DNA of 64,000 bases from Heyndrickxia sporothermodurans (GTDB taxonomy: Bacteria > Bacillota > Bacilli > Bacillales > Bacillaceae_C), in assembly GCA_016756695.1 (NCBI GenBank), contig CP066701.1:1408001-1472000 (forward strand), read 5' to 3'. Below are positions 45,666 through 57,143 of the stretch, piece by piece. The stretch's first letter is position 1; each line of letters starts with the position of its first letter. Below the pieces are notes generated by a model. It was not told where the DNA came from. It saw only the letters and a program-made list of their open reading frames with translations, and searched no databases. A program made the translations under genes and the position numbers.

Positions 45666-46517
45666 TCAGTCATTATTTTTATCTAATAGCTCTAATATCC
45701 GTTCTAAATCTTCATCCGAGAAAAACTCAATCTCTATTCTACCTTTTTTCTTTGATTTTTTGATGGATACTGTCGTGCCAAATCTTTCTCGCAATGCACT
45801 TTCAGTTTCACGGATAAATACATTTTTTTCCTCTTTTGGTTTCTTTGTTTCACGTGAAACATTATCATTTAATTGCTGAACCAATTTTTCCAGTTGGCGA
45901 ACATTTAATCCATCATTTATTACCTTTTCGGCAACTGGTAAAAATTTATCCTTTTTCTTAAGACCTAAAAGGGCACGCCCATGTCCCATAGAAATTTTCC
46001 CATCCGTGATAAAAGCTTGGATCTTTTCCGGTAATGCCAGTAATCTTAAATGATTCGCTATATGGGGGCGGCTTTTACCAAGTCGCTTTGATAACTCCTC
46101 TTGTGTTAAGTTTAATTTATCCATTAACATCTGATACGCATTTGCTTCCTCAATCGGAGATAAATCTTCCCGTTGTAAATTTTCAAGAACAGCTAGCTCC
46201 ATCATTTGTTGCTCAGTTAAATCACGAATAACGACAGGTACTGTCTGAAGTTTTGCTTCTTTCGCAGCACGAAAACGTCTTTCTCCTACAACTATTTCAT
46301 ACCCTTTAATGCTTTTTCGAACGATAATTGGTTGTAGAATTCCATGTTGTAGAATTGAATCTTTTAATTCCTCAATCGCTTCAGGTTGAAATATTTTCCG
46401 TGGTTGATAAGGATTCGGTCTGATTTCCTTTAGCTTAATCTCTTGAACAGAATCCTCTTTATTTACATCAACATTAGCAAATAATGCATTAATGCCCTTT
46501 CCAAGTCCTTTAGCCAT
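45666..46517 (-). CDS. spo0J: chromosome-partitioning protein ParB (Spo0J)
   Basis: The 283-residue ParB CTP-switch clamp that loads at parS sites near the origin, recruits SMC and works with Soj. It has the N-terminal Soj-stimulating peptide (MAKGLGKGINALF), the ParB/CTPase motif (NPYQPRKIF, GERRFRAAKEA), the helix-turn-helix (TQEELSKRLGKSRPHIANHL) and a C-terminal dimer domain. It overlaps soj by 8 bp. A TGTTTCACGTGAAACA-like parS half occurs inside the gene near 45850 (GTTTCACGTGAAAC), the usual B. subtilis position. Confidence 0.97.
   Translation of the reverse strand: MAKGLGKGINALFANVDVNKEDSVQEIKLKEIRPNPYQPRKIFQPEAIEELKDSILQHGILQPIIVRKSIKGYEIVVGERRFRAAKEAKLQTVPVVIRDLTEQQMMELAVLENLQREDLSPIEEANAYQMLMDKLNLTQEELSKRLGKSRPHIANHLRLLALPEKIQAFITDGKISMGHGRALLGLKKKDKFLPVAEKVINDGLNVRQLEKLVQQLNDNVSRETKKPKEEKNVFIRETESALRERFGTTVSIKKSKKKGRIEIEFFSDEDLERILELLDKNND
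45849..45862. promoter_or_regulatory. parS site inside spo0J
   Basis: GTTTCACGTGAAAC, the perfect 14-bp core of the parS consensus TGTTCCACGTGAAACA, within the spo0J coding region as in B. subtilis. Similar cores occur near 19800 in walK (TTTCACGTGAAAC) and near 41163 upstream of rpsF (GTTCCACGTGAAAC). Confidence 0.85.
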
Positions 46518-47271
46518 TCATAGCCACTTCCTTTGCTAAATCTAAATAGACCTCAGCCCCTCTGGATTTAGAATCATAAATAATAATCGGTTCTCCATGG
46601 CTTGGTGCTTCGCTTAATCGAACATTACGAGGAATAATCGTCCGATAGACTCTATCTTGGAAATACTTTTTCACTTCTTCAATAACTTGGATACCTAGAT
46701 TCGTCCGAGCATCCAACATTGTAAGAAGTACTCCTTCTATTTTTAACTCTTGATTTAGATGTTTCTGAACTAACCGGACAGTACTTAGTAACTGACTTAA
46801 TCCTTCAAGTGCGTAGTACTCACATTGAACAGGAATTAATACAGCATCCGAAGCGGTTAGTGCATTAAGAGTTAATAATCCTAAAGATGGTGGACAGTCA
46901 ATCAGAATATAATCGTAATCATCCTTCACTGCCGCTAATGCGCGTTTTAGCCGCACTTCTCTAGATATAGTTGGGACTAGCTCAATTTCTGCACCTGCTA
47001 ATTGGATTGTTGCAGGAACTGAATCTAATCTTTCTACTCCCGTAGCTTTGATTACTTCTTTTATATCAATATCATCAACTAGAACATCATAAATACACTG
47101 CTGGACATCACCTTTATCAATACCTGCTCCACTAGTTGCGTTCCCTTGTGGGTCAATATCAACTAACAGCACCTTTTTCCCAATATGTGCTAAGCAGGCA
47201 CCCAAGTTTACTGATGTAGTCGTTTTACCGACCCCACCTTTTTGGTTGGCAATTGAAATAATTTTGCCCAA
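46510..47271 (-). CDS. soj: chromosome-partitioning ATPase Soj (ParA)
   Basis: A 253-residue ParA ATPase with the deviant Walker A QKGGVGKTTTSVN and DCPPSLGLLTLNAL. It regulates DnaA (inhibiting it as a monomer, activating it as an ATP dimer) and works with Spo0J in origin segregation and sporulation. I start it at TTG 47271, 6 bp after AGGTG, matching the B. subtilis start MGKII; a GTG at 47280 is inside the ribosome site. Confidence 0.97.
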   Translation of the reverse strand: MGKIISIANQKGGVGKTTTSVNLGACLAHIGKKVLLVDIDPQGNATSGAGIDKGDVQQCIYDVLVDDIDIKEVIKATGVERLDSVPATIQLAGAEIELVPTISREVRLKRALAAVKDDYDYILIDCPPSLGLLTLNALTASDAVLIPVQCEYYALEGLSQLLSTVRLVQKHLNQELKIEGVLLTMLDARTNLGIQVIEEVKKYFQDRVYRTIIPRNVRLSEAPSHGEPIIIYDSKSRGAEVYLDLAKEVAMNG

Positions 47272-47367
47272 GCGTGTCACCTACTTTCAACTTCCTATTA
47301 AATTGGCAATCATATTATCTATTTTAACAAAATTTCAATTAGAAGGTTTAGTTTTTATAAAAAAAAA

Positions 47368-47396
47368 GAGAAACTTACAAGAACAAGCTTCTCCGA
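47368..47396 (-). terminator. noc terminator
   Basis: GAGAAGCTTG pairs with TAAGTTTCTC (imperfect) and is followed by T9 on the minus strand. Separates noc from soj. Confidence 0.75.
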
Positions 47397-47409
47397 ATCT
47401 AGTTATTTA

Positions 47410-48258
47410 TTATTTTTTCGGGATTTTAATCGTAATTTGATAGTATTCATCAAACTCTTCTTCTTCTGAGTTTAGTTTGATTCCATTATCCTCAACCATT
47501 GTCAACGATTGCCGAATGGTATTAACGGCAATTCTCATATCTTTACTAAATGCCTGACGACGCGGCTTTTGTTTCCGTTCTTTTTTATTTAATAATCGTT
47601 CTACATAATCTTCTGTTTGCTTTACATTTAAGTTTTTTTCAATAATATTTGTCAATAGATTTATTTGCTTTTCCGGATCTTTCAATGGAATTAATGCACG
47701 AGCATGGCGTTCAGAAATCAATTTTTGCAATAATGCATCTTGAACTTCTTGCGGAAGTTTTAATAAGCGTAATTTATTTGCAACTGTTGATTGCCCTTTT
47801 CCTAAACGTTGTGCTAACGCCTCTTGAGTTAAGTTATGTAATTCCAAAAGTTTCCCATAAGCAATCGCTTCTTCAATTGGTGAAAGTTCTTCACGTTGAA
47901 GATTCTCTATTAAAGCAACTGAAGCTGTCTCCGTATCATTTAAGTTTTTTATTATTGCAGGGACAGTATCCCATCCAAGCAATTGCATAGCCCTATATCT
48001 CCGCTCACCAGCAATGATTTCAAATTGACCGGAACTATACTCACGAACAACTATTGGCTGAATAATACCATGTGTATGTATGGTGCGTGCTAATTCTTCA
48101 ATTTTATTCTCATCAAATACTGTTCTTGGTTGAAAACGATTGGGGACTATGCTAGAAATAGGAATCTTCCTAACTTCTTCATTTTCATTTACTATTTCTG
48201 TTTCCGACTCTTCCACCTTTTCGCCCACACCAAAAAAACGAGAGAAAGGATGCTTCAT
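47410..48258 (-). CDS. noc: nucleoid occlusion protein Noc
   Basis: A 282-residue ParB paralogue that binds NBS sites and the membrane to block division over DNA. The N-terminus ([13 protein letters not shown]) is the amphipathic membrane-binding helix of Noc and separates it from Spo0J. The CTPase ([11 protein letters not shown]) and helix-turn-helix ([20 protein letters not shown]) follow. Position between rsmG and soj is as in B. subtilis. Confidence 0.96.
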   Translation of the reverse strand: MKHPFSRFFGVGEKVEESETEIVNENEEVRKIPISSIVPNRFQPRTVFDENKIEELARTIHTHGIIQPIVVREYSSGQFEIIAGERRYRAMQLLGWDTVPAIIKNLNDTETASVALIENLQREELSPIEEAIAYGKLLELHNLTQEALAQRLGKGQSTVANKLRLLKLPQEVQDALLQKLISERHARALIPLKDPEKQINLLTNIIEKNLNVKQTEDYVERLLNKKERKQKPRRQAFSKDMRIAVNTIRQSLTMVEDNGIKLNSEEEEFDEYYQITIKIPKK

Positions 48259-48458
48259 CGACCGACACCACCTTTAAGAGACTCCCTATCTACCTATTCT
48301 TTATTATAAGACAAGTTCCTGCATTTTCGTTGGTTAATTTTCGAGTTTTTCTTACATGATTAAACAAAAACTTGTTAAGTAATTTAAATTTCCCGTAGAA
48401 AATTCGCAAATAAACAAGAAGATTTGATTATTATGGCAAAAAACTTATTATTATTTCC

Positions 48459-49175
48459 TCATTCTAATGGCATTTTATTTGGCGTTCCCGGTTTTCTCGG
48501 ATATTTCTTAGGAGTCTGTTTGCTTTTTTTAATCACAATAATATTTCTTTCGCTTTCTTCATACGGCAAAGTGAAAGAGTAAGTATTCTCCACATCTGCG
48601 CCAAGTAAACGGATTGCCTTATTAGCACTAGTTAACTCTTCCTTCGCATTTGCCGCCTTCATTGCAATAAATAACCCACCTTGTTTTACCAATGGAATAC
48701 ATAATTCACTAAGAACTGACATTCTAGCCACAGCCCTAGCTGTTACAATATCGTACTTTTCCCTATGCTCCGTCCTTTTTCCAAAAGTTTCAGCACGATC
48801 ATGATAAAAGAAAGTTTCCTTTAATTCCAACTCTTTTGCAAGGTGCTCTAAAAAGGTTATTCGTTTTTGGAGCGAATCAACAATTGATACCTTTAACTCT
48901 GGGAAACAAATTTTCAAAGGAATACTAGGAAAGCCCGCACCCGCTCCTACATCACAAATATGATAAGGCTTGTTTAAATCAACATAAAAGGAAGCGGTAA
49001 TAGAATCAAAAAAGTGCTTTAAATACACATCACCTTTTTCAGTTATTGCTGTTAAATTCATCTTTTCATTCCATTCCACAAGCAACTCAAAATACCGATT
49101 AAATTGTTGTAATTGCTTAGAGGAAAGAGAGATTCCCTTTTCCTCTAAGAGAGTTGTAAATTGCTCAATATTCAT
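48459..49175 (-). CDS. rsmG: 16S rRNA guanine-527 N7-methyltransferase
   Basis: A 238-residue SAM-dependent methyltransferase (GidB) that makes m7G527 in 16S rRNA; loss gives low-level streptomycin resistance. SAM motif I is [16 protein letters not shown], and [12 protein letters not shown] follows. The basic C-terminal tail ([16 protein letters not shown]) is conserved in Bacilli. Follows mnmG with a 22-bp gap. Confidence 0.97.
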   Translation of the reverse strand: MNIEQFTTLLEEKGISLSSKQLQQFNRYFELLVEWNEKMNLTAITEKGDVYLKHFFDSITASFYVDLNKPYHICDVGAGAGFPSIPLKICFPELKVSIVDSLQKRITFLEHLAKELELKETFFYHDRAETFGKRTEHREKYDIVTARAVARMSVLSELCIPLVKQGGLFIAMKAANAKEELTSANKAIRLLGADVENTYSFTLPYEESERNIIVIKKSKQTPKKYPRKPGTPNKMPLE

Positions 49176-49197
49176 AAATTTATTCCATCCTTACTGG

Positions 49198-51090
49198 TTA
49201 TTCTTTCGCAACCTTTGCAATCCGCCCTTGTTCAATATAAACAAGTAAAATGGAAATATCAGCTGGATTTACACCAGATATTCTAGATGCCTGCGCAATT
49301 GATAATGGCCGAACTTTACTTAATTTCTGTCTAGCTTCCGTCGCTATTCCATTAATTGCATCATAATCAATGTTTTCAGGAATCTTTTTATCTTCTAGTT
49401 TCTTTAACCGCTCTACTTGCTGTAATGACTTCTCAATATAGCCTTCATACTTAATTTGTATTTCGACTTGTTCGGTCACTTCTTCTGGTAAATCTTGTTC
49501 AGCTGGAATTAATTCATGGATATGACTGTAAGACATTTCAGTACGTTTTAATAAATCTGAAGCACGTATTCCGTCTTTTAGTTCACTTCCTCCTGCTTGT
49601 CGGATTAATTCCTGTGTTTTTTCATTTGGTTTTATAATAATGGAACGCAATCTTTGCTTTTCTGCTTCAATTTTTTCCTTTTTAGCGACAAATTTTGCAT
49701 ATCTTTCTTCTTTAATTAAACCAATTTGATATCCTAAATCTGTTAAACGTAGATCTGCATTATCATGTCTAAGCAATAGACGATATTCCGCACGGGAAGT
49801 TAGTAAACGATAAGGTTCGTTTGTTCCCTTCGTGACTAAATCATCCAATAAAACACCAATATAAGCATCTGATCTGCTTAAAATAACTTCTTCTTGTCCT
49901 AATGCATTTCTAGCTGCATTTATACCGGCCATGAGCCCTTGACCAGCAGCTTCTTCATATCCGGATGTACCATTTATTTGTCCCGCGGTATAAAGGTTTT
50001 TCACTCGTTTTGTCTCTAATGTAGGCCATAATTGTGTAGGGACGATGGCATCATATTCAATGGCATAGCCCGCACGCATCATTTGTGCTTTCTCTAATCC
50101 CGGAACGGTTGCCAGCATTTTTAGTTGAACTTCTTCAGGTAAGCTTGTTGATAGTCCTTGTACATAAACTTCCTGTGTGTTTCTTCCTTCAGGTTCTAAG
50201 AAAATTTGATGACGCGGTTTATCTGCGAATCGAACAATTTTATCCTCAATAGATGGACAATACCGCGCACCTGTTCCTTTCACCATTCCGGAAAACATTG
50301 GTGATCGGTGTAAATTTTCATCAATAATATGATGTGTCTGTTCATTTGTGTACGTTAACCAGCATGGAAGTTGATCCGTTATATATTTTGTTGTTTCGTA
50401 GCTAAACGCTCTTGGTTTTTCATCACCCGGTTGAATTTCAGTTTTACTATAATCGATTGTATGGCTGTTAATTCTTGGTGGTGTACCTGTCTTAAATCGA
50501 ACTAATTCAAAACCTAATTTCTCTAAATGCTCGGAAAGCTTAATAGATGGCTGTTGATTATTAGGTCCACTTGAATATTTTAAATCACCGATAATGATTT
50601 CTCCTCGTAAAAAGGTTCCCGTCGTAATTACTACCGTTTTCGCACGATAAACCGCACCTGTTTTTGTAACTACACCGTTACAAACTCCGTCTTCGACGAT
50701 AAGTTCTTCAACCATACCTTGAAGCAGTGTTAAATTAGGTTCATTTTCAAGTGTTTTTTTCATTTCATTTTGATATTGGAATTTATCAGCTTGAGCTCGT
50801 AAAGCTTGAACTGCAGGCCCTTTACCGGTATTTAACATTCTCATTTGAATATATGTTTTATCAATATTTTTACCCATTTCTCCGCCGAGTGCATCAATTT
50901 CCCGAACGACGACTCCTTTTGCGGGACCCCCTACTGATGGATTACAGGGCATAAATGCAACCATATCTAAGTTAATGGTCACCATTAAGGTTTTTGCGCC
51001 CATTCTTGCAGCAGCTAAACCTGCTTCACAGCCTGCATGTCCAGCCCCGACAACAACGACGTCAAATTCCCCAGCATCATACTTTTGCAT
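49198..51090 (-). CDS. mnmG: tRNA U34 carboxymethylaminomethyl-modification enzyme MnmG
   Basis: A 630-residue FAD enzyme (GidA) that with MnmE modifies wobble uridine 34 of several tRNAs. The FAD dinucleotide motif is [21 protein letters not shown], and [11 protein letters not shown] and [13 protein letters not shown] follow. I start it at the ATG at 51090 ([10 protein letters not shown]) behind GGAGGG. The frame runs 29 codons further upstream through an intergenic repeat without a ribosome site. Confidence 0.97.
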   Translation of the reverse strand: MQKYDAGEFDVVVVGAGHAGCEAGLAAARMGAKTLMVTINLDMVAFMPCNPSVGGPAKGVVVREIDALGGEMGKNIDKTYIQMRMLNTGKGPAVQALRAQADKFQYQNEMKKTLENEPNLTLLQGMVEELIVEDGVCNGVVTKTGAVYRAKTVVITTGTFLRGEIIIGDLKYSSGPNNQQPSIKLSEHLEKLGFELVRFKTGTPPRINSHTIDYSKTEIQPGDEKPRAFSYETTKYITDQLPCWLTYTNEQTHHIIDENLHRSPMFSGMVKGTGARYCPSIEDKIVRFADKPRHQIFLEPEGRNTQEVYVQGLSTSLPEEVQLKMLATVPGLEKAQMMRAGYAIEYDAIVPTQLWPTLETKRVKNLYTAGQINGTSGYEEAAGQGLMAGINAARNALGQEEVILSRSDAYIGVLLDDLVTKGTNEPYRLLTSRAEYRLLLRHDNADLRLTDLGYQIGLIKEERYAKFVAKKEKIEAEKQRLRSIIIKPNEKTQELIRQAGGSELKDGIRASDLLKRTEMSYSHIHELIPAEQDLPEEVTEQVEIQIKYEGYIEKSLQQVERLKKLEDKKIPENIDYDAINGIATEARQKLSKVRPLSIAQASRISGVNPADISILLVYIEQGRIAKVAKE

Positions 51091-51106
51091 AGTAAATCCC
51101 TCCTTA

Positions 51107-51187
51107 CTTTTATTTGTCCAGCTCCAGCGCCTAACGGCTAGCGTATTTCTACGTCTTCCCCTTACGCCGATGACCAAGGCGCCTCCG
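51107..51187. repeat. Bacillaceae intergenic palindromic repeat
   Basis: Between mnmE and mnmG lies a segment with GTCCAGCTCCAGCGCCTA at the left and AAGGCGCCTCCGCTT at the right, whose GC-rich ends are partly complementary (AGCGCCT/AGGCGCC). Sequences of this form are scattered between genes in many Bacillus and Geobacillus genomes, from memory of the family. The GC content contrasts with the flanks. Confidence 0.5.
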
Positions 51188-51193
51188 CTTCTC

Positions 51194-52579
51194 TTACTTC
51201 CCTAAGCAAAATTGCGAGAACAGTTGATTAATCAAACTTTCTTGGACGGTATCTCCGATAATTTCCCCTAGTAATTCCCATGTTCTTGTTAAGTCAATTT
51301 GGATAATATCTATTGGTGTACCCATTTCAATTCCGGAAATTACTTCCTCGATTGAATCTAATGCCTGCCCAATTAATGCGATATGGCGACTGTTTGAAAT
51401 ATAGGTTATATCGGATGCTTCAATAGAGCCTTGAAAATACATAGAAGAAATAGCTTCCTCAAGCTCGTCTACACCTTTTTCTTCCAATAGGGAAGTAGAA
51501 ATAATCGTATGTTTATCAGCTAATTGCTTTACTTTGTCCATATTTATTCTTTTTTGTAGGTCAGTTTTATTTATTATAACAATAACGTCCATACCTTTAA
51601 CGGCTTCGAAAAGTTTCATATCTTCAGTCGTTAAATCATCCGCATAATTCAATACGAGAAGAATTAAATCTGCCTCTTTTAACACTTTTCGTGATCGTTC
51701 CACACCAATCCGTTCAACAATATCTTCCGTCTCACGAATTCCGGCGGTATCAACTAAGCGTAGAGGAACCCCTCGTACATTGACGTACTCTTCAATGACA
51801 TCCCGTGTTGTCCCAGGAATATCCGTTACAATCGCTTTATTCTCTTGTACTAAACTATTTAATAAAGAAGACTTTCCAACATTCGGTCTGCCAATAATGG
51901 CCGTAGATAAGCCTTCTCTTAATATTTTCCCTTGGTGGGCCGTTTGTAAAAGTTTCTTCAATTCATCTCTTATATATTCTGCTTTCTCCTTCAGCATCCG
52001 ATGTGTCATTTCCTCCACATCATCATACTCGGGATAATCAATATTTACCTCGACATGCGCGACAACTTCTAATATTTCTTGACGGAACTTTTTCACTAGT
52101 TTAGAAAGTCTTCCTTCCATCTGACCTAAAGCTACCTTCATTGCTCGATCCGTTTTCGCACGAATTAGATCCATGACAGCCTCTGCTTGAGACAAATCAA
52201 TTCGTCCATTTAGAAACGCTCTTTTCGTGAACTCGCCAGGTTCGGCTAATCTCGCCCCATGCCTCAACACCAATTGTAAAACACGATTTACCGATACTAG
52301 TCCACCATGACAGTTTATTTCTACAACATGTTCCCGCGTAAATGTTTTTGGAGCCTTCATCACACTTACCATAACTTCTTCTACTAGTTCCTTCGTACTC
52401 GGATCGATGATTTTCCCATAATTTATCGTATGTGATTGGACATTCCTTAGTTTCTTCCCATTTACCCCTACGAAAATTTTGTCAGTTATTTCAATGGCTT
52501 GATCGCCACTTAACCGAACGATAGCAATGGCCCCCTCGCCCATCGGCGTCGATATAGCCGTAATTGTATCAAATTCCAT
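51194..52579 (-). CDS. mnmE: tRNA modification GTPase MnmE
   Basis: A 461-residue GTPase (TrmE/ThdF), partner of MnmG. It has an N-terminal tetrahydrofolate-binding domain ([22 protein letters not shown]), a helical domain, the inserted G domain ([24 protein letters not shown]) and the C-terminal CLGK tail with the catalytic cysteine. In B. subtilis its promoter region binds DnaA; two DnaA boxes are present upstream here too. Confidence 0.97.
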   Translation of the reverse strand: MEFDTITAISTPMGEGAIAIVRLSGDQAIEITDKIFVGVNGKKLRNVQSHTINYGKIIDPSTKELVEEVMVSVMKAPKTFTREHVVEINCHGGLVSVNRVLQLVLRHGARLAEPGEFTKRAFLNGRIDLSQAEAVMDLIRAKTDRAMKVALGQMEGRLSKLVKKFRQEILEVVAHVEVNIDYPEYDDVEEMTHRMLKEKAEYIRDELKKLLQTAHQGKILREGLSTAIIGRPNVGKSSLLNSLVQENKAIVTDIPGTTRDVIEEYVNVRGVPLRLVDTAGIRETEDIVERIGVERSRKVLKEADLILLVLNYADDLTTEDMKLFEAVKGMDVIVIINKTDLQKRINMDKVKQLADKHTIISTSLLEEKGVDELEEAISSMYFQGSIEASDITYISNSRHIALIGQALDSIEEVISGIEMGTPIDIIQIDLTRTWELLGEIIGDTVQESLINQLFSQFCLGK

Positions 52580-52709
52580 CCTTCCTCACCTCAATTCCAT
52601 ATTTGTTTAGTCTATATATCAAGCTTTATTTACGAATTAATCCCAAAATATTAGAATAACAAATTCTAATCTAATTAAAAATAATAAAGTATTTTGTATT
52701 CGAAAAAAA

Positions 52710-52757
52710 TTATCCACAGTACACAAAGTCAATGATATATATTTTAACTTATCCACA
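52710..52757. promoter_or_regulatory. DnaA boxes upstream of mnmE
   Basis: Two perfect TTATCCACA boxes at 52710-52718 and 52749-52757 in the mnmE upstream region, with a TGTGAATAA relative nearby. The trmE (mnmE) promoter is a reported DnaA target in B. subtilis. Confidence 0.65.
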
Positions 52758-52799
52758 TGTGAATAACAATATTTGAAGCAACTACTCTCTTTAGATAAA

Positions 52800-52830
52800 A
52801 ATAAACCAAGCGAAATTCGCTTGGTTTATT
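52800..52830 (-). terminator. jag operon terminator
   Basis: A near-perfect 15-bp stem, AATAAACCAAGCGAA and its complement, at the end of jag, followed by T-rich sequence on the minus strand. Confidence 0.88.
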
Positions 52831-53449
52831 AATTAGTAGGTTTGATAACTAAATAACGATTCGGTTCTTCCCCTTCAGAATGTGTTTGGATTTTCTTGTT
52901 ACGGGCTAAAGCGCTATGAATAATTTTCCTTTCAAAGGAAGGCATCGCTTCAAGAGTTACAGCTTTATTCGTATAAATAGCTTTTTCGGCCAATCTTTCT
53001 GCTAATTGAATAAGAGAATTTTCCCTTCGCTTTCGATAATCTTCTGCATCCAAAACGATAGTTAAAAATTGATTTTTATATCGATTAGCTATCAATTGCG
53101 TTAATAATTGTAAAGAATTAAGTGTTTGTCCTCTTTTTCCAATTAACAAGGCCATTTTTTCACCGGATAGTTTAAATTCAGCTGTATTTCCTTCGATCTT
53201 AACTTCAATTTTTGCATCGATCCCCATTTGTTTCACTATTTCCAGCAAATATATTTTAGCTTCTTCAATCGGATCGGGCTTTAATTGAACATGAACGATT
53301 GCAGGACGTGAACCAAATATTCCAAACAATCCTTTTTTTCCTTCATCAATTATTTGATATTCAATTCGTTCTTTCGTTACATTTAATTTTCCAAGGGCTA
53401 CCTCAACTGCTTCTTCGACACTTTGTCCTGTAGCAGTAACTTCCTTCAC
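52829..53449 (-). CDS. jag: RNA-binding protein Jag (KhpB)
   Basis: A 206-residue Jag/KhpB: an N-terminal Jag domain ([16 protein letters not shown]), a KH domain ([17 protein letters not shown]) and an R3H domain ([20 protein letters not shown]). It binds RNA and affects cell elongation and division. Overlaps spoIIIJ by 4 bp, as conserved in Bacilli. Confidence 0.96.
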   Translation of the reverse strand: MKEVTATGQSVEEAVEVALGKLNVTKERIEYQIIDEGKKGLFGIFGSRPAIVHVQLKPDPIEEAKIYLLEIVKQMGIDAKIEVKIEGNTAEFKLSGEKMALLIGKRGQTLNSLQLLTQLIANRYKNQFLTIVLDAEDYRKRRENSLIQLAERLAEKAIYTNKAVTLEAMPSFERKIIHSALARNKKIQTHSEGEEPNRYLVIKPTN

Positions 53450-54222
53450 TTTTTAGCTCCTCCCGCTTTTCCCCCAGTTGATGGACCATTTTGGATTTCT
53501 GGAGTTTTAATAAAATACGTTTGAATAATCATGAAGATGTTACCGACTACCCAATATAGCGGCAGTGCTGCTGGTAAACTGATTCCTATTACAATGATCA
53601 TAATTGGCATTACCCAAAGCATAATTGACATTTGTGGATTTTGGTTTTCTGTTCCTGCCATCATTACTTTTTGTTGAAGGAAAGTCGTTACTCCCGCAAT
53701 AACTGCCAATATATAATCTGGTGATCCTAAATCGAACCATAGGAACATCGATTCTCTAATTTCTGGTGTTCGATTAATTGCATGGTAGAATCCAATTAGT
53801 ATAGGCATTTGAATAATTAACGGAAGACATCCTGCTAATGGATTTACCCCATACTTTTGAAATAATTGCATTTGTTCTTGCTGTAATTTTTGTTGTGTAA
53901 CCGCATCTTTGGAACTATATTTTTCCCTTAGCTTTTTAATCTCAGGTTGAATTAATTGCATTGCTTTTGAACTTTTTGTCTGCTTAATCATTAATGGAAG
54001 GATGATTAAGCGAATAATGATTGTTACAAAAATAATCGATAACCCATAGCTATTTCCTAGAAATACTGCAACCTTTTTAATGATCCAGGATAGTGGAAAG
54101 ACGATATATTCATTCCAAATCCCTTTACTTTCTGGAGTAATGTCTTTATTGAACTCCGTACATCCTGAAAGGACGGCTGCAAGTCCCACTATTGCAATAA
54201 TTAAAAATATTCTTTTTCTCAA
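53446..54222 (-). CDS. spoIIIJ: membrane protein insertase YidC/SpoIIIJ
   Basis: A 258-residue lipoprotein insertase, required for forespore sigma-G activity in B. subtilis. It has a lipoprotein signal with lipobox LSGC near residues 18-21 and five membrane segments of the YidC fold ([19 protein letters not shown], with the hydrophilic-groove Arg). I start it at TTG 54222, 9 bp after GGAGG. The frame extends 11 codons upstream without a better site. Confidence 0.95.
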   Translation of the reverse strand: MRKRIFLIIAIVGLAAVLSGCTEFNKDITPESKGIWNEYIVFPLSWIIKKVAVFLGNSYGLSIIFVTIIIRLIILPLMIKQTKSSKAMQLIQPEIKKLREKYSSKDAVTQQKLQQEQMQLFQKYGVNPLAGCLPLIIQMPILIGFYHAINRTPEIRESMFLWFDLGSPDYILAVIAGVTTFLQQKVMMAGTENQNPQMSIMLWVMPIMIIVIGISLPAALPLYWVVGNIFMIIQTYFIKTPEIQNGPSTGGKAGGAKK

Positions 54223-54326
54223 ACCGCTGTTTCCTCCCTGCTTTCTAAGTATCAATTTTTTATGTAGATTAAGGCATCCATATTACATTACAGCAATTGG
54301 ACACCCTTACAAACAATAAAAAAAAA

Positions 54327-54668
54327 TTAATCAACTAGAACTTTTGCTACTTTTAACACATGTTGCAAGCTTTTATTTACTTCATGGAAATTCATTTCGG
54401 CCGCTGGTTTTCTAGCGATGATCACATAATCATTATCTTTTTTGATATTTTCTTCTAATTCGTGGAAACATTGACGAAGATAACGTTTAATTTCATTTCT
54501 TTTAACTGCATTTCCTATTTTTTTACTGACTGACAAACCTATACGGAAATTTTTTTGATTTTCCTTTTTTAAAACATATATAACAAATTGGCGATTCGCA
54601 TACGATTTTCCTTGTTTAAAAACTTTTTGGAAATCAACATTTTTTTTAATTCGATACGATTTTTTCAT
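54327..54668 (-). CDS. rnpA: ribonuclease P protein component
   Basis: A 113-residue basic protein that supports the RNase P RNA in 5' maturation of tRNA. It begins [20 protein letters not shown] and contains the RNR-type motif in [17 protein letters not shown]. Start taken at the ATG at 54668; the ribosome site (GAGTGAT) is weak. An in-frame TTG at 54683 lacks one altogether. Confidence 0.94.
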   Translation of the reverse strand: MKKSYRIKKNVDFQKVFKQGKSYANRQFVIYVLKKENQKNFRIGLSVSKKIGNAVKRNEIKRYLRQCFHELEENIKKDNDYVIIARKPAAEMNFHEVNKSLQHVLKVAKVLVD

Positions 54669-54710
54669 TTCTATCACTCGCAATACGAAAGTTTACGAAA
54701 AGGTGGTAAG

Positions 54711-54739
54711 AAAAAAAACCACTGAGACGTTTCAGTGGT
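54711..54739 (-). terminator. hairpin terminator between rpmH and rnpA
   Basis: ACCACTGA (complement of 54732-54739) pairs with TCAGTGGT (complement of 54718-54725) and is followed by T8 on the minus strand. Directly after rpmH, it would lower rnpA expression relative to rpmH. Confidence 0.85.
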
Positions 54740-54874
54740 CTACGCTGATAATACTTTTCTTCCTTTACGACGACGAGCAGCTAAGACTTTACGTCCATTT
54801 TTTGAACTCATACGTGCACGGAATCCATGAACTTTACTTCTTTTACGAGCGTTTGGTTGATATGTTCTTTTCAT
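54740..54874 (-). CDS. rpmH: 50S ribosomal protein L34
   Basis: The 44-residue L34: [20 protein letters not shown]... to GRKVLSA, identical in form to other Bacilli. Good GGAGGTG ribosome site. It marks the left border of the dnaA upstream origin region and is transcribed away from dnaA. Confidence 0.98.
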   Translation of the reverse strand: MKRTYQPNARKRSKVHGFRARMSSKNGRKVLAARRRKGRKVLSA

Positions 54875-55472
54875 TTATGACACCTCCCTCGAGGATCTTT
54901 TGTAACAGTAGAAGACAGTCCTACTAATTATAATGATCATCAATAATAATTGTCAACTCTTTATAGCAGAATACTTTTTCCAATAATCGCTATTTAAATA
55001 TCGTCTAGTTTTTAAAAATTGGATAGGTAAATCTAATAATATATGTTGTGGATAATTTTCGACAGCATTTTCACTATCCACAACAATTATTGACAGGTTT
55101 TTCACAAATTAATAACCTGTGAATAAATTTATTCCTCAGGCTACGGATGTTGTGGATAATTTTTAAAATGCATTGCAACGCCTATAATTATTTGTTATGA
55201 TTATTGTGTTTTCACTCTGAATATATATTTGTGCATAACTTATTTATCCACAAATTGTGGATATCGTGTGGATAGTTTATGTACATGCTTTGTATAAACT
55301 TGTCCACAAACAGTGGATGGTGTCGAAAATCTACTTTCTTTCCTTATTATAAGTTTTTCCACAATCATAGTTATGTATATTTATTAATTTTAACATCTCT
55401 AAGACGAAACATTGTTACGTTGTTTCTCACATACACGTCAAAAATACTGATATTACAAAGGAGGGTATGGTG
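54875..55472. other. oriC: oriC, dnaA-upstream part (DnaA-box clusters)
   Basis: The roughly 590-bp gap between rpmH and dnaA carries the DnaA-box clusters equivalent to incA and incB. Perfect boxes lie at 55047-55055, 55151-55159 (both TGTGGATAA) and 55244-55252 (TTATCCACA). One-mismatch boxes occur near 55074, 55256, 55268 and 55300. No gene is present. The dnaA promoter must also lie here, so dnaA is expected to be autoregulated by DnaA. Confidence 0.88.
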
Positions 55473-56819
55473 TTGGAAAATATAGCTGATCTTTGGAATA
55501 AAGCACTAACTATTATTGAAAAAAAGATCAGTAAGCCTAGCTTTGAAACATGGTTAAAGTCTACCAAGGCACATTTATTACAAGGCGATACGTTTATCGT
55601 TTCGGTGCCTAATGATTTTGCTAGAGATTGGCTAGAAGGGCGATATGTCACGCTAATTTCAGATGTCCTCTATGACATAACTGGTGAAAAACTCACAGTA
55701 AAATTTATCATCCCTCAAACTCAAGAGGATGAAGAATTTCAATCAAAGGTTCCGCCTCAAAATAAACCTAAAATAGAGGATTCAACAGAATTATTCCAAA
55801 ACGTACTGAATCCAAAATACACGTTTGATACTTTTGTTATTGGTTCTGGAAATCGCTTTGCACATGCTGCTTCGCTTGCTGTAGCAGAGGCTCCCGCTAA
55901 AGCCTATAATCCGCTTTTTATTTATGGGGGGGTTGGCCTCGGAAAAACGCATTTAATGCATGCCATTGGACATTATGTAATTGAGCATAATCCTACTGCG
56001 AGGGTCGTTTATTTGTCCTCCGAAAAATTTACGAACGAATTTATTAATTCCATTCGAGATAATAAAGCTGTCGATTTCCGTAATAAATACAGGAATGTTG
56101 ACGTGCTATTAATAGATGATATTCAATTTCTTGCTGGAAAAGAATCAACTCAAGAAGAATTTTTCCATACTTTCAACGCCTTACATGAAGAGAGTAAACA
56201 GATTATCATTTCTAGTGACCGTCCTCCAAAGGAAATTCCAACATTAGAGGATCGTCTACGATCTCGTTTTGAATGGGGTTTAATTACTGATATTACCCCG
56301 CCGGATTTAGAAACTCGGATTGCTATTTTGCGAAAAAAGGCAAAGGCAGATGGACTTGATATCCCAAATGAGGTTATGCTGTATATTGCTAATCAAATTG
56401 ATTCAAATATTCGAGAGCTAGAAGGAGCGTTAATTCGAATCGTAGCCTATTCATCCTTAATCAATAAGGACATAAATGCAGATTTGGCTGCTGAAGCATT
56501 GAAAGATATTATTCCTAGCTCGAAGCCAAAAGTGATTACGATTCAAGATATTCAAAGAACAGTTGGACAAGAATACAATATTAAATTAGAGGATTTTAAA
56601 GCAAAGAAAAGAACAAAATCTGTTGCTTTTCCGAGGCAAATTGCTATGTATTTATCAAGAGAATTAACTGACTTTTCTCTACCGAAAATTGGTGAGGAAT
56701 TTGGCGGGCGAGATCATACGACTGTTATTCATGCCCATGAAAAAATATCTAAACTACTTCTAACGGATGCTCAACTGGAAAAAAGCATTCAAGAGATTAA
56801 AAGTCTACTAAAAGGGTAA
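55473..56819 (+). CDS. dnaA: chromosomal replication initiator DnaA
   Basis: The 448-residue AAA+ initiator. Domain I has [20 protein letters not shown]; domain III has Walker [14 protein letters not shown] and Walker [10 protein letters not shown]; domain IV has the DnaA-box-binding [16 protein letters not shown] start it at TTG 55473, 7 bp after GGAGGG, which matches the B. subtilis start MENI; ATG 55467 and GTG 55470 are too close to the ribosome site. It flanks the unwinding region now interrupted by an IS. Confidence 0.98.
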   Translation: MENIADLWNKALTIIEKKISKPSFETWLKSTKAHLLQGDTFIVSVPNDFARDWLEGRYVTLISDVLYDITGEKLTVKFIIPQTQEDEEFQSKVPPQNKPKIEDSTELFQNVLNPKYTFDTFVIGSGNRFAHAASLAVAEAPAKAYNPLFIYGGVGLGKTHLMHAIGHYVIEHNPTARVVYLSSEKFTNEFINSIRDNKAVDFRNKYRNVDVLLIDDIQFLAGKESTQEEFFHTFNALHEESKQIIISSDRPPKEIPTLEDRLRSRFEWGLITDITPPDLETRIAILRKKAKADGLDIPNEVMLYIANQIDSNIRELEGALIRIVAYSSLINKDINADLAAEALKDIIPSSKPKVITIQDIQRTVGQEYNIKLEDFKAKKRTKSVAFPRQIAMYLSRELTDFSLPKIGEEFGGRDHTTVIHAHEKISKLLLTDAQLEKSIQEIKSLLKG

Positions 56820-56964
56820 CCTGGGAAATTGTGAATAACTTTTTACTGTATATGCACAGTCTGTCCACATGTGGATAGGCTGTGTTTCCTTTCGATTTTT
56901 AAGTTATCCACATGTTCACAGGCCCTACTATTATTACTACTATTTTTTAAAAGATTAATTATAT
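56820..56964. other. oriC: oriC unwinding module, dnaA side (DnaA boxes, trio tract)
   Basis: Downstream of dnaA lie overlapping boxes around CTGTCCACATGTGGATAG (56861-56878), a perfect TTATCCACA at 56904-56912, a GGCCC patch (56921-56925) and the DnaA-trio tract CTACTATTATTACTACTATT (56925-56944), then AT-rich sequence. This matches the basal unwinding system of B. subtilis in order and spacing. The nested IS begins at 56965, 17 to 20 bp after the trios. Confidence 0.9.
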
Positions 56965-57143
56965 GAATGAATTTCATAATTCTTAGCCCTTGTGTATCAA
57001 GGGGTTTAAGAGATAAAAAAAGAAGTACCTCCCCAAATCTTGTATAATGGTAGTTGACCAGTAAGCCCCCATTCAAACAACGCATATAAATGATCAGCAC
57101 CCCTTAGTACAATAATCGTATCAATTAAGGAGGTGCTTTTCCT

